From Micromonospora avicenniae (GTDB taxonomy: Bacteria; Actinomycetota; Actinomycetes; Mycobacteriales; Micromonosporaceae): DNA of 64,000 nt. Shown here piece by piece: positions 22,609 to 30,849 of this stretch; positions within the stretch are counted from its first letter, which is position 1, and each line of letters begins with the position of its first letter. The DNA is taken from NCBI RefSeq assembly GCF_900156065.1, contig NZ_FTNF01000003.1, positions 248,001 to 312,000 on the forward strand. Direction: 5' to 3'. Under the pieces are notes generated by a model. That model was given only the letters and a program-made list of their open reading frames with translations. It was not told where the DNA came from and did not search any database. A program made the position numbers and the translations under genes.

Positions 22609-23823
22609 TCAGCGGATCTGCATGCCCGAGATTGCGCGCGAGATGACCAGCCGCTGGATCTCGGACGTGCCTTCGAAGATGGTGTAGATCTTCGCGTCGC
22701 GGTACCAGCGCTCGACCGGATGGTCGCGCAGGAAGCCCGCACCGCCGAGCAGCTGCACCGCCTTCTCGGTCACCGAGACGGCCACCTCACCGGCCTTGAG
22801 CTTGGACATCGAGCCCTCACCGGCCGTGAACGGCCGGTTGTTGCGTCCCATCCAGGACGCGCGCCAGACGAGCAGCCGGGCCGCGTCGATCTCCATCTTC
22901 ATGTCGGCCAGCGCGAACGCGACCGCCTGGTTCTCGATGATCGGGCGCCCGAACTGGACCCGCTCCTTCGCGTAGTCCAGGGCGTACTCGTATGCGGCCC
23001 GGGCCACGCCGAGCGCCTGCGCACCGACGGTGGGGCGGGACAGTTCGAACGTACGCATCGCCGCCTGACCCGAGGCGCGTTGCCCGGAGCGGGCCCGGGC
23101 CAGCCGCTCGTCCAGGGCCTCCTTGCCGCCGAGCAGGCAGCGCCCCGGCACACGTACGTCGTCGAGGAAGACGTCGGCGGTGTGCGACGCGCGCAGGCCG
23201 AGCTTGCGCAGCTTGCGGGTCGCGTTGAGCCCCGGCGTGCCGGGCGGTACGACGAACGCCGCCTGCCCGCGGGAGCCCAGCTCGGGCTCGATCGAGGCGG
23301 TGACCACGTGCACCCCGGCGATGCCGCCGTTGGTGGCGTACGCCTTCTGGCCGGTCAGCACCCACTCGTCGGTGGCCTCGTCGTAGGCGGCGCGGGTGCG
23401 CATCGCGCCGACGTCGGAGCCGGCCTCCGGCTCGCTGGTGCAGAACGCGGCCACGGCCGGCTCGTCGACCGAGCCGAAGCACTGCGGCACCCACTCGACC
23501 ATCTGGTCAGGTGTACCGGCGCCGTAGATCGCGGCGACCGCGAGCGAGGTGCCGAAGATGCTCAGGCCGATGCCGGCGTCGCCCCAGAACAGCTCTTCGC
23601 TGGCGATGGGGAGGGAGAGTCCGGTCGGGTCGGCCCAGCAGGTGGCGAGGAACTCGAAACCGTAGAGGCCGACCTTCGCCGCCTCCTGAATGATCGGCCA
23701 GGGAGTCTCCTCCCGGGCGTCCCACTCGGCCGCGGCCGGGCGCACGACCTCGGCGGCGAAGCCGTGCACCCAGTCCCGGAGGTCCCGCTGTTCCTCGGAC
23801 AGGTCGAGCGAGAACTCGGGCAT
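22609..23823 (-). CDS. Acyl-CoA dehydrogenase
   Basis: A 404-residue flavoprotein that introduces a double bond between C2 and C3 of acyl-CoA. Typical features: the helical N-terminal domain with EEQRDLRDWVHGF, the FAD-contact CTSEPEAGSDVG and VLTGQKAYATNGG, the LGLRASHTADVFLDDVRVP strand region and the C-terminal domain with LLGGAGFLRDHPVERWYRDAKIYTIFEGTSEIQRLVISR, where the Glu of FEGT is the usual catalytic base. ATG 23823 is 1 nt after the SCP2 stop codon, so the two genes form an operon. An alternative longer start (23880) would overlap that gene. Confidence 0.95.
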   Translation of the reverse strand: MPEFSLDLSEEQRDLRDWVHGFAAEVVRPAAAEWDAREETPWPIIQEAAKVGLYGFEFLATCWADPTGLSLPIASEELFWGDAGIGLSIFGTSLAVAAIYGAGTPDQMVEWVPQCFGSVDEPAVAAFCTSEPEAGSDVGAMRTRAAYDEATDEWVLTGQKAYATNGGIAGVHVVTASIEPELGSRGQAAFVVPPGTPGLNATRKLRKLGLRASHTADVFLDDVRVPGRCLLGGKEALDERLARARSGQRASGQAAMRTFELSRPTVGAQALGVARAAYEYALDYAKERVQFGRPIIENQAVAFALADMKMEIDAARLLVWRASWMGRNNRPFTAGEGSMSKLKAGEVAVSVTEKAVQLLGGAGFLRDHPVERWYRDAKIYTIFEGTSEIQRLVISRAISGMQIR

Positions 23824-23824
23824 G

Positions 23825-24277
23825 TCAGGCCTTCGGGATGTCGAACAGGTTGGCGATGTTGGCCGCCAGACCCAGGTCACCCTTGGCCTTGAGCTTGCCG
23901 GTCATGAACATCATCACCGGGTTCGCCCCACCGGACACGATCTTGAGGAACTCGACCGGGCCCATGGTGAGGGTCAGCTTCGGGTCGCGCTGCGGCGTCT
24001 CGGGAACGGTGCAGGTGCCGTTCTCGATGACCACCTCGTAGGTGTCGCTGCCGCCGTCCGGGCGGCCGGTGATGGTCCAGTGGATGACCGCGTTGGTGGA
24101 ACCGGCCCGGTCGGCCCGGAACAGCGACGGCATCCGGTTGAAGACCTCACTGAGGACCTTGCCGCGCAGGTCGCCGGCCATCACCTGGGCGATCTTGTCG
24201 TCCGGGGTGGACTTGACCAGCTGGGCGAACTCCTTCGGGCCGACGTTGGCGAAGTTGGCCGGGTCGAAGTCAGTCAT
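23825..24277 (-). CDS. SCP2 sterol-carrier-domain protein
   Basis: A 150-residue soluble protein with an SCP2 fold, a hydrophobic pocket that binds lipids or acyl-CoA. The visible pattern is an N-terminal helix pair (DPANFANVGPKEFAQLVKS), the strand run AVIHWTITGRPDGGSDTYEVVIENGTC, then KLTLTMGPVEFLKIVSGGANPVMMFMTGKLKAKGDLGLA, the signature tail of SCP2 proteins. I chose ATG 24277, about 10 nt after GGAAGG, over a start 3 codons upstream. It is the first gene of the operon with the acyl-CoA dehydrogenase and is divergent from a TetR repressor, with two TAC-N6-GTA palindromes between them. Confidence 0.9.
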   Translation of the reverse strand: MTDFDPANFANVGPKEFAQLVKSTPDDKIAQVMAGDLRGKVLSEVFNRMPSLFRADRAGSTNAVIHWTITGRPDGGSDTYEVVIENGTCTVPETPQRDPKLTLTMGPVEFLKIVSGGANPVMMFMTGKLKAKGDLGLAANIANLFDIPKA

Positions 24278-24305
24278 GCGGAACACCTTCCGGGCGGGCG
24301 ATTCT

Positions 24306-24338
24306 GGTTACTCTGGCGTAACCTTACGCACCAGTAGG
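24306..24338. promoter_or_regulatory. Two operator-like palindromes for the TetR repressor
   Basis: GGTTAC-TCTGGC-GTAACC (24306-24323) is a perfect inverted repeat, and CCTTAC-GCACCA-GTAGG (24322-24338) is a near copy of the same layout. They overlap the expected -35 region of the TetR gene and lie in the divergent promoter region. A related palindrome is at 30803-30818. Confidence 0.65.
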
Positions 24339-24344
24339 TATGCT
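24339..24344 (+). promoter_or_regulatory. -10 element of the TetR gene, probably leaderless
   Basis: TATGCT ends 6 nt before GTG 24351. The adjacent palindromes would block this promoter when bound. Confidence 0.45.
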
Positions 24345-24350
24345 CGCAAG

Positions 24351-24989
24351 GTGTCCAGCACTCCCACCTTCAAGCGCCTGCCCCGGGCCGTACGCGAGCA
24401 GCAGATGCTGGACGCGGCCGTCAAGGTCTTCTCGCGCCGCGGCTACCACGCGGCCAGCATGGACGAGATCGCCGAGGACGCCGGCATCTCCAAGCCGATG
24501 GTCTACGCGTACCTGGGCACCAAGGAGGAACTCTTCGTCGCCTGCCTGCATCGCGAGGGCACCCGGATGACCGAGGCGATAGCTGGTGCGGCCGCGCCCG
24601 AACTGCCGGCCGACGAACGGCTCTGGAGAGGACTCCGGGCGTTCTTCGGCTTCGTCGGCGCGCACCGCGACGGATGGGCGGTGCTCTACCGGCAGGCCCG
24701 CGGCGAGCAGCCGTTCGCCGGAGAACTCGCCGCCATGCGGGCCCGGCTGGTCGAGGTGGTCGCCGGCATGCTCGACCATGCGCTGCGCGCCGAGGGGCGC
24801 GAGATCGCGGGGGCCGACCTGGAGCTGGCCGCGTACGCCCTGGTCGGTGCGAGCGAATCATTGGCCGACTGGCTCGCCGATCACCCGGAGGCTGATCCGG
24901 AGAAGACCGCGACGCGGATGATGAACGTGGCCTGGCTCGGCGCCGACCAGCTGCTGAACGGCGTCACCTGGCGTCCGCCCGAGCGGTGA
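24351..24989 (+). CDS. TetR-family repressor of fatty-acid genes
   Basis: A 212-residue one-component regulator. The N-terminal helix-turn-helix is clear: AVREQQMLDAAVKVFSRRGYHAASMDEIAEDAGISKPMVYAYLGTKEELF (about residues 11-61). The C-terminal all-helical domain would bind the inducer, probably a fatty acyl-CoA given the divergent SCP2 and acyl-CoA dehydrogenase genes. The start is GTG 24351. An ATG at 24340 is out of frame. No ribosome binding site precedes the start. Its stop is only 8 bp from that of the convergent DedA gene. Confidence 0.9.
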   Translation: MSSTPTFKRLPRAVREQQMLDAAVKVFSRRGYHAASMDEIAEDAGISKPMVYAYLGTKEELFVACLHREGTRMTEAIAGAAAPELPADERLWRGLRAFFGFVGAHRDGWAVLYRQARGEQPFAGELAAMRARLVEVVAGMLDHALRAEGREIAGADLELAAYALVGASESLADWLADHPEADPEKTATRMMNVAWLGADQLLNGVTWRPPER

Positions 24990-24997
24990 GACCCCGG

Positions 24998-25651
24998 TCA
25001 ACGCCTGCGGTTGAGCAGGATTTCCCTGTCGACACCTCGGCCCGTCGAGGCGGAGCGGCGCCGACCGCGGCGGCGGAGCAGGCGTACCCCCTCCACCACG
25101 ACGGTCAGGGTCAGCGCCAGGCCGAGCCCGAGCAGCAGGCCGCGCACGGGGTCCTGTTCGAAGGCGAGCCCGCCCAGGTAACCGACCAGGGCCGAGTAGA
25201 GCCCCCAGGAGCCGGCCGCGAGCGCGTCGAAGGCGAAGAAGCGCTGCCGCGGATAGCCGACCGCGCCCATGGTGAGCGTGACAGCCGTCCGTCCGCCGGG
25301 AACGTAACGGGCGACCGTGAGAATGAGGCCGCCCCGCGCGGCGATGCCGCGCCGGGCCCACTCGACCCCGGCACGTCGGCGTCCGCCCATGGGAAGTCGA
25401 TCGAGCAGCCGGGCCCCGCCGCCGCGGCCGATGGCGTACGAGATGTGGTCGCCCAGCAGCGCACCCGACGCGGCGACCAGGATCACCGCCGGCAGTGACG
25501 GTTCGCCGGACGCGGCGAACACGCCTGCGGTGATCACTGCGGTTTCGCTCGGCACCACCGGGAAGAACCCGTCGAGAACGGCGATCGCGAAGAGCGCCAG
25601 GTAGACCCAGGGTGAAGACATCGTCTGGTGCAGCAGGTCGAGCAGATTCAT
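24998..25651 (-). CDS. DedA-family membrane protein (copy 2)
   Basis: A 217-residue DedA/VTT-domain protein: PWVYLALFAIAVLDGFFPVVPSETAVITAGV, GDHISYAIGRGGGARLLDRLP and ARYVPGGRTAVTLTMGAVGYPRQRF, then a hydrophobic helix and an Arg-rich tail (RRRGRRRSAST). The usual DedA E-x-x-x-P and R-x-x-P-G-x-R patterns are present, consistent with a proton-linked lipid transport role. I chose ATG 25651 because further starts add a non-homologous stretch. It closely resembles the protein at 27724-28344, and the two-component system lies between them on the other strand. Confidence 0.88.
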   Translation of the reverse strand: MNLLDLLHQTMSSPWVYLALFAIAVLDGFFPVVPSETAVITAGVFAASGEPSLPAVILVAASGALLGDHISYAIGRGGGARLLDRLPMGGRRRAGVEWARRGIAARGGLILTVARYVPGGRTAVTLTMGAVGYPRQRFFAFDALAAGSWGLYSALVGYLGGLAFEQDPVRGLLLGLGLALTLTVVVEGVRLLRRRGRRRSASTGRGVDREILLNRRR

Positions 25652-25821
25652 GATCTCGATGCTGGTCGCGCCGGTCGTCCGCGCCATCGGCCGTCGGTCA
25701 ACACTGGACCGCGACCTAAGTAGCCAGTACCCCGGAGCGCGGATCAGGGAGCTCCCCCACCCGACCCCGGGCTTCGGGTTCGTCGCTGCCCGCAGCGCCG
25801 GGCCGAGCATAGGCTCGGCCC

Positions 25822-27024
25822 ATGCCCTCCAGCACCGTCGAGCTTCGGCGGGTTGTCGACCGCTACGCGCCACTGCTGGTCGCGGTGGTCGTGGCCGTTG
25901 CCGTCTGGGAATCCCGCACCGGCGCGCTCGGGGTCCGTACGTCGCTGCCCGGTGTACTCGTGCTTCCGATCGCCGTGGCGTCCGGTTGGGCGATGGCGGT
26001 CGTCCGGACCCGCCGCTGGCCGCTGTTCCTGGCCGCCGCGGTCGGTTGGCTGGCGATGGCCGCGTGGCCGGCCGGGGTGGTCGCGTCGTACCAGGCGGGT
26101 CTCCGGCTCCCCGACCGGCGTCGGGTCACCTGGTACCTCGTCGGCGCCGTGGCCGTGATGGCGGTCGGAGTGCTGATCGGGCTGGCCGTCGGTGGCCCAC
26201 GACGGATCACCACTGCCACTCCGGCCAACGCGATGGTCACCGCTCTGTGTCTGGTGGCCTTTCCGCTGATGGCGGGGCTTCTGGTCAGGTCGCGGCGGGA
26301 GGTGGTCGTCGCACTGCGGGACAGAGCCGAACGGGGGGCGCGGGAGCGGGAGGCGCGGGCCGAGCGGGTACGGGTGGAGGAGCGGGCTCGGATCGCCCGG
26401 GAGATGCACGACGTGGTGGCCCACCGGGTGTCGCTGATAGTGGTGCACGCCGGTGCGCTGGAGGTCACCGCAACCGAGCCGGCGACCGTCGAGGCCGCGG
26501 CACTGATCCGGTCCACCGGGCGGCAGGCGCTCACCGATCTGCGCGAGGTGCTGGGGGTCCTGCGTCAGCCCACCTTCGCCCTGGCCGATCCGGGTGACGA
26601 CCTGCTCGGCGGTTTGGCCGAACTGCTGCGCGAATCCCGGGTGGCCGGGCTGCGGGTCCGGCGGCAGGACGAGGGCCAACCACGCTCCGTGCCGCCGACC
26701 GTGGGACGTACCGTTCACCGCGTGGTCCAGGAGGCGCTGACCAACGTACGCAAGCATGCCCCGGAGGCCGACGCGACCGTACACCTGCGGTATCTCCCGG
26801 GCTGGGTGGAAATCGAGGTCCGCAACGGCCCGTCCGCCGAACGCCCGGTGCTGCCGAACCCCCGACCGGGCCGGCCGGTCGCGGGCCTCGGGCTGCCTGG
26901 TGCGGGCCTCGGGCTGGTGGGCCTCCGGGAGCGGGTCGAGCTGCTCGGTGGCCGGTTGGAAGCTTGGCCGACCGACGGCGGCTTCCTGGTCAGGGCGTTG
27001 ATTCCTACTCCGAGGCCCTCATGA
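25822..27024 (+). CDS. Two-component sensor histidine kinase (NarL-type partner)
   Basis: A 400-residue membrane kinase. The N-terminal half has four to five membrane helices (about residues 15-160) with little periplasmic sequence, suggesting a membrane-based stimulus. HisKA_3 dimerisation motif: ARIAREMHDVVAHRVSLIVV with phosphoacceptor His196. The ATPase domain follows with VQEALTNVRKHAPEA (N box) and GLGLVGLRERVELLGG (G box). The ATG 25822 has little room upstream. Its stop overlaps the response regulator start (ATGA). Confidence 0.93.
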   Translation: MPSSTVELRRVVDRYAPLLVAVVVAVAVWESRTGALGVRTSLPGVLVLPIAVASGWAMAVVRTRRWPLFLAAAVGWLAMAAWPAGVVASYQAGLRLPDRRRVTWYLVGAVAVMAVGVLIGLAVGGPRRITTATPANAMVTALCLVAFPLMAGLLVRSRREVVVALRDRAERGAREREARAERVRVEERARIAREMHDVVAHRVSLIVVHAGALEVTATEPATVEAAALIRSTGRQALTDLREVLGVLRQPTFALADPGDDLLGGLAELLRESRVAGLRVRRQDEGQPRSVPPTVGRTVHRVVQEALTNVRKHAPEADATVHLRYLPGWVEIEVRNGPSAERPVLPNPRPGRPVAGLGLPGAGLGLVGLRERVELLGGRLEAWPTDGGFLVRALIPTPRPS

Positions 27025-27662
27025 TCCGGGTCCTGGTCGTCGACGACGAGCAGCTCGTCCGCTCGGGCCTGCGTCTGATCCTCGAGGCGGCCCCGGACAT
27101 CACTGTGGTCGGCGAGGCAGCGGACGGCGCCGCGGCGCTGGTCGAGGCGTACCGGCTCCGACCCGACGTGGTGCTGCTCGACGTACGGATGCCGGGCACG
27201 GACGGGTTGACCGCCGCGCCGCGGGTGGTGGCCGCCGGTCCCAAGGTGATCATGCTTACCACGTTCGACCTCGACGAGTACGTGCACCGGGCGCTACGCG
27301 CCGGGGCCGTCGGCTTCCTGCTGAAGGACACGCCGCCCCGCGAACTGGCCGCGGCCGTCCGCACGGTGGCCGTGGGGCAGGCGATGCTCGCCCCCACGGT
27401 GACCCGCCGTCTGATCAGCTCTTTCGCCGAGCGTGGTCCGGCACGCCGGACCGCCGCCCGGCAGCAGCTCGACCTGCTGACCGATCGGGAGTTGGAGATC
27501 GTGCGGGAGGTGGCGCGCGGCCACGCCAACGCGGAGATCGCCCGCCGGTTGGCGATGAGCGAGGCCACCGTGAAGGCGCACGTCAGCCGCGCGTTGGCGA
27601 AGCTCCAGCTGGCCAACCGGGTCCAGGTCGCGATCCTGGTGCACGACGCCGATCTGCTCTGA
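27021..27662 (+). CDS. NarL/FixJ-family response regulator
   Basis: A 213-residue receiver plus LuxR-type DNA-binding protein. The receiver has VVDDEQ at residues 6-11 and phosphoacceptor Asp54 in LLDVRMPG, with Thr and Lys (LKDT) in the switch. The C terminus has LTDRELEIVREVARGHANAEIARRLAMSEATVKAHVSRALAKLQ, the LuxR helix-turn-helix. ATG 27021 overlaps the kinase stop by 4 nt, so the pair is coupled. The targets are not known. The flanking DedA paralogues are the most obvious candidates. Confidence 0.94.
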   Translation: MIRVLVVDDEQLVRSGLRLILEAAPDITVVGEAADGAAALVEAYRLRPDVVLLDVRMPGTDGLTAAPRVVAAGPKVIMLTTFDLDEYVHRALRAGAVGFLLKDTPPRELAAAVRTVAVGQAMLAPTVTRRLISSFAERGPARRTAARQQLDLLTDRELEIVREVARGHANAEIARRLAMSEATVKAHVSRALAKLQLANRVQVAILVHDADLL

Positions 27663-27723
27663 CGGGCAGCCGTCGCCGTTCCGCACGGTGGCGCGTTCCT
27701 GCCGCAGCGACCGTCGGCGCCGC

Positions 27724-28344
27724 TCAGCTCCGCTCGGCGGCGCGGTGGCGGGCCCGGCGGCGCAGCGCACGGATGACCTCCAGCAGTGCCGTGACCGCGA
27801 TCGAGAGGCCGAGGCCGGCCAGCACTCCCTTGATCGGGTCGCGCTCGAAGGCCAGGCCGCCGAAGTAGCCGAGCAGGCCGCAGTAGATGCCCCAGGTGGA
27901 GGTGGCGATCGCGTCGAAGAGGAGGAAGGAGCCGCGCGGGTACCGGACCGCGCCCATGGTGAGGGTCACGGCGGTCCGGCCGCCCGGGATGTAGCGGGCG
28001 GTGGTCAGGATGACCCCGCCCCGGCGGTCGACCGCGCGACGGGCCCACTCCGATCCGGCCCGCCGCCGGCTCCGTTCCGGTAGCCGCGCCAGGCGGCGGG
28101 CCCCACCGCCTCGCCCGATCGCGTACGAGATGTGGTCGCCGGCGAGGGCGCCGAGCGCGGCCGCCGCGATCACGGCGATGATGTTGGGGCGTCCGTCGGT
28201 GGCGGAGATGACGGCTGCGGTGATCACGGCCGCCTCGCCGGGCACGGCCGGGAAGAACGCGTCGACCGCGGTGAGCCCGAAGATCAGCAGGTACACCCAT
28301 GGCGAGGCGACCAGCTGCCGGAGCAGGTCGAGCGCGGAATCCAT
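27724..28344 (-). CDS. DedA-family membrane protein (copy 3)
   Basis: A 206-residue DedA protein closely parallel to the one at 24998: SPWVYLLIFGLTAVDAFFPAVPGEAAVITAAV, GDHISYAIGRGGGARRLARLPERS, ARYIPGGRTAVTLTMGAVRYPRGSF and FERDPIKGVLAGLGL. The two share many identical blocks and probably arose by duplication with the kinase/regulator pair caught between, or by insertion of that pair. ATG 28344 begins MDSALDLLRQL. The C terminus is Arg-rich. Function as for other DedA proteins: membrane lipid or osmolyte transport is proposed, not proved. Confidence 0.88.
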   Translation of the reverse strand: MDSALDLLRQLVASPWVYLLIFGLTAVDAFFPAVPGEAAVITAAVISATDGRPNIIAVIAAAALGALAGDHISYAIGRGGGARRLARLPERSRRRAGSEWARRAVDRRGGVILTTARYIPGGRTAVTLTMGAVRYPRGSFLLFDAIATSTWGIYCGLLGYFGGLAFERDPIKGVLAGLGLSIAVTALLEVIRALRRRARHRAAERS

Positions 28345-28532
28345 GTCCTCATGCTCGCCGGGTGCGACCGGTCCGGTGGCCGAGTCGCCGGATCACCCGC
28401 CGTCAGCCGGACGTCAGCTGGAGCAGACCAGGGCCGGGGGCGAGCAGCGGACCGCACGCCGTCTTGTCGCCGTCGACCCCGCCGGCGGCGGCGAGGGCGT
28501 ACCGGCCCGCAGCGCATCAGCGGAGGGGCCTG

Positions 28533-28566
28533 CCCCTGCCAAGTCCCAGGTCCGGGCGGGCAGGGG
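28533..28566 (-). terminator. Weak terminator-like hairpin after the MaoC gene
   Basis: CCCCTGCC (28533-28540) pairs with GGCAGGGG (28559-28566), an 8-bp stem with an 18-nt loop, starting just past the MaoC stop. The rest of the 225-bp gap up to the DedA gene shows nothing I can name. Confidence 0.35.
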
Positions 28567-28569
28567 TGC

Positions 28570-29436
28570 TCAGCGCACGAGACCCGCCAGGTGCGGTCGG
28601 CCGCGCGAGTCGTGCAGGGTGAACCCGCCGTCCGGCAGGGGAGCGAAGTTCACCGTGCTCGGCAGCGGTACGGGCAGCTTGAAGGCGACCTCGACGGTGT
28701 AGGCGTCCGGCAGCCGGTTCTCCAGCGCGGCCAGGCAGCGCGCCTTGCTCCACATGCCGTGCGCGATCGGGCGGGGGAAGCCGAACAGCCGCGCCCCGAG
28801 TCGCGAGGTGTGGATGGGGTTGTGGTCGCCGGAGACACGGGCGTACTCGGTGCCGATGCGCGGGGTGAGCCGCCAGGTCGCCGAGGCGGCCGGCGCTGAC
28901 GGGGACGCATCCCGCTCGCGCCGTTCACCGCCGCCGCCCCGCCGCTCCCGGCTGAGGTACGTCGAGACGCCCCGCCACACCTCCTCCCCGGCGACCGTCG
29001 CGACGAGCACCACATCCAGCTGCCGCCCCCGGTCGTGCGGGCGCAGGTTCTCCGCGTACGCCGAGAAGTCGAGCGTCTCGCCGGTGTGGACCGGTCGGTG
29101 CGTGGTGATCCGGTTGGCCACGTGCACCAGCCCGGTGAGCGGCACCGGGAACCCCGGCGTGGTCATCAGTCGCAGCGCCAGGGGGAAGCCCAGCACGTGC
29201 GGATAGGTCGCCGGCAGCCGGTCGGTGAGCCGGAACCCGCACACCCGGTCGTAGTCGGCCAGATGGTCGAGGTCGACCGTCACTCCGGAGACGGTGAGCC
29301 GGACCGCCGGTGGCTGAGCCTCCCGTCGGCCGCCGGTGCCCGGAAGAGCACCGGCGATTGCCCGCCGGTAGAGCGCGCCGGCGGCCGGCATCCCGGGTAG
29401 CTCGACGGTGGTCCGCCCGCTGGTGGAGTCGCTCAT
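28570..29436 (-). CDS. MaoC-like (R)-specific enoyl hydratase/3-hydroxyacyl dehydratase
   Basis: A 288-residue double-hotdog dehydratase related to mycobacterial HtdX. The N-terminal half is a degenerate hotdog. The C-terminal half has the hydratase-2 motif YARVSGDHNPIHTSRLGARLFGFPRPIAHGMWSKA, with the catalytic Asp-His pair in GDHNPIH. It would hydrate or dehydrate 2-enoyl- or 3-hydroxyacyl chains. I chose ATG 29436, whose A is the last base of the FabG stop (TGATG), so translation is coupled. A GTG at 29439 is in frame as well. Gene order with fabG and the divergent thiolase matches htdX-fabG4-fadA2 in Mycobacterium tuberculosis. Confidence 0.9.
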   Translation of the reverse strand: MSDSTSGRTTVELPGMPAAGALYRRAIAGALPGTGGRREAQPPAVRLTVSGVTVDLDHLADYDRVCGFRLTDRLPATYPHVLGFPLALRLMTTPGFPVPLTGLVHVANRITTHRPVHTGETLDFSAYAENLRPHDRGRQLDVVLVATVAGEEVWRGVSTYLSRERRGGGGERRERDASPSAPAASATWRLTPRIGTEYARVSGDHNPIHTSRLGARLFGFPRPIAHGMWSKARCLAALENRLPDAYTVEVAFKLPVPLPSTVNFAPLPDGGFTLHDSRGRPHLAGLVR

Positions 29437-30794
29437 CACGCCCCCAGCAGGCTCTGGCCGCAGACCCGTACGACGTTGCCGCTGACGGCGCCGCTGGCGG
29501 GCCAGCTCAACCAGCCGATCGTCTCGGCGACGTCGACCGGGAGCCCGCCCTGGGCCATGCTGTTCATCCGGCGTCCCGCCTCGCGGATCACCAGCGGGAT
29601 CCGGGCGGTCAACCGGGTCTCGATGAATCCGGGCGCCACCGCGTTGACGCTGATCCCGCGTCCGCGTAGGGCCGGGGCGAGGGAGTCGACCAGCCCGATC
29701 ACCCCGGCCTTGCTGGTGGCGTAGTTGGTCTGGCCGCGGTTGCCGGCGATCCCGGCGATCGAGGAGACCGAGACGATCCGGCCCCCGGCCGGGATCAGCT
29801 CACGTGCGAGCAGCTCGTCGTTGATCCGCTCCTGGCTGGCGAGGTTCACGTCGATCACCTGGTCCCAGCGGTCGGCGTCCATCCGGCCCAGCGTCTTGTC
29901 CCGGGTGATGCCGGCGTTGTGCACGACCACGTCGACCCGCCCCTGGCGGGCGGCGAGATGGTCGGCGAGCCGGGTCGGCGCGTCCGGCCCGGTCAGGTCG
30001 AGTTGTACGGCGCTCCCGCCGATCTCGTTCGCCACGCCGGCCAGCGCGTCCCCGGCGGCCGGGATGTCCAGCGCCACCACCTGCGCGCCGTCCCGGGCGA
30101 GGACGCGGGCGAGCGCCGCGCCGATGCCCCGGGCCGCCCCGGTGACGAGCACGACCTGACCGGCCAGCGGGCGGTCCCAGTCGGCCGGCGCGGTGGCGGT
30201 GCCGGCCCCGATCCGGATCACCTGCCCCGAGACGTACGCGGACCGCCCGGAGAGGAGGAACCGGAGGGTGGCTTCGAGGCTGGTGTTCGTGCCGGCGTCG
30301 CCGTCGGCGGTGACATACACCAGCTGGGCGGTGACACCCCGGCCGAACTCCTTGCCGATGCTGCGGGTCAGGCCCTCCAGGGCCCGCTGGGCGGTCGCCT
30401 CGCGGGGCGTGTCGCACTCGGCGGGTGGGGTGCCGAGCACGACCACCCGGCCGCTCGGCGTGACGGAGCGGGCCGCCGGGTGGAAGAAGTCGTAGAGCTG
30501 TCGCAGCCCGGTCGAGTCGGTGATGCCGGTGGCGTCGTACACCAGGGCGCCGAACCGCTCGGTGGCGTCGGTGCCGGCGGCCGGGTCGCGCAGCTCGATC
30601 CCGGCGGCGGCCAGCAGCGTGCCGACCGGCTCGGCGAGCCGGCCGCCGGTGGCCGCGCCCAGCAGGGCGGGCCCGGGGAGGAGCGGGTCGCCGGGCCGGT
30701 GCCGGCGCAGTCGCGGCGGGTCGGGCAGCCCGAGGCGCTTGACCAGCGCGCGACCGGCCCCCGATTGGACGAAGCTCGCGTACCTGTCGGTCAT
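29436..30794 (-). CDS. Long 3-oxoacyl-ACP/acyl-CoA reductase (FabG4-type)
   Basis: A 452-residue SDR of the high-molecular-weight FabG type. The first roughly 200 residues are a degenerate flavodoxin-like domain without the usual cofactor loop. The rest is a full SDR: VTGAARGIGAALARVLARDG, VHNAGITRDKTLGRMD, the catalytic Ser in SVSSIAG and NYATSKAGV (Tyr and Lys), and the AVAPGFIETRLT segment. It reduces 3-oxoacyl groups with NAD(P)H. ATG 30794 is preceded 6 nt upstream by the -10 box TAGGCT and no ribosome binding site, suggesting a leaderless mRNA. It is the first gene of the operon with the dehydratase. Confidence 0.92.
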   Translation of the reverse strand: MTDRYASFVQSGAGRALVKRLGLPDPPRLRRHRPGDPLLPGPALLGAATGGRLAEPVGTLLAAAGIELRDPAAGTDATERFGALVYDATGITDSTGLRQLYDFFHPAARSVTPSGRVVVLGTPPAECDTPREATAQRALEGLTRSIGKEFGRGVTAQLVYVTADGDAGTNTSLEATLRFLLSGRSAYVSGQVIRIGAGTATAPADWDRPLAGQVVLVTGAARGIGAALARVLARDGAQVVALDIPAAGDALAGVANEIGGSAVQLDLTGPDAPTRLADHLAARQGRVDVVVHNAGITRDKTLGRMDADRWDQVIDVNLASQERINDELLARELIPAGGRIVSVSSIAGIAGNRGQTNYATSKAGVIGLVDSLAPALRGRGISVNAVAPGFIETRLTARIPLVIREAGRRMNSMAQGGLPVDVAETIGWLSWPASGAVSGNVVRVCGQSLLGA

Positions 30795-30800
30795 GGGCGT

Positions 30801-30818
30801 AGCCTACTGGCGAGTAGG
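30801..30818. promoter_or_regulatory. Operator-like palindrome over the divergent FabG/thiolase promoters
   Basis: CCTACT-GGCG-AGTAGG (30803-30818) is a perfect palindrome. It overlaps the minus-strand -10 box TAGGCT (30806-30801) of the FabG gene and could also cover TAGGGT for the thiolase. It fits the TAC-N6-GTA layout seen at 24306-24338. Confidence 0.6.
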
Positions 30819-30849
30819 GTACGGGCAAACACTGTCGAGGAGGCGGATC

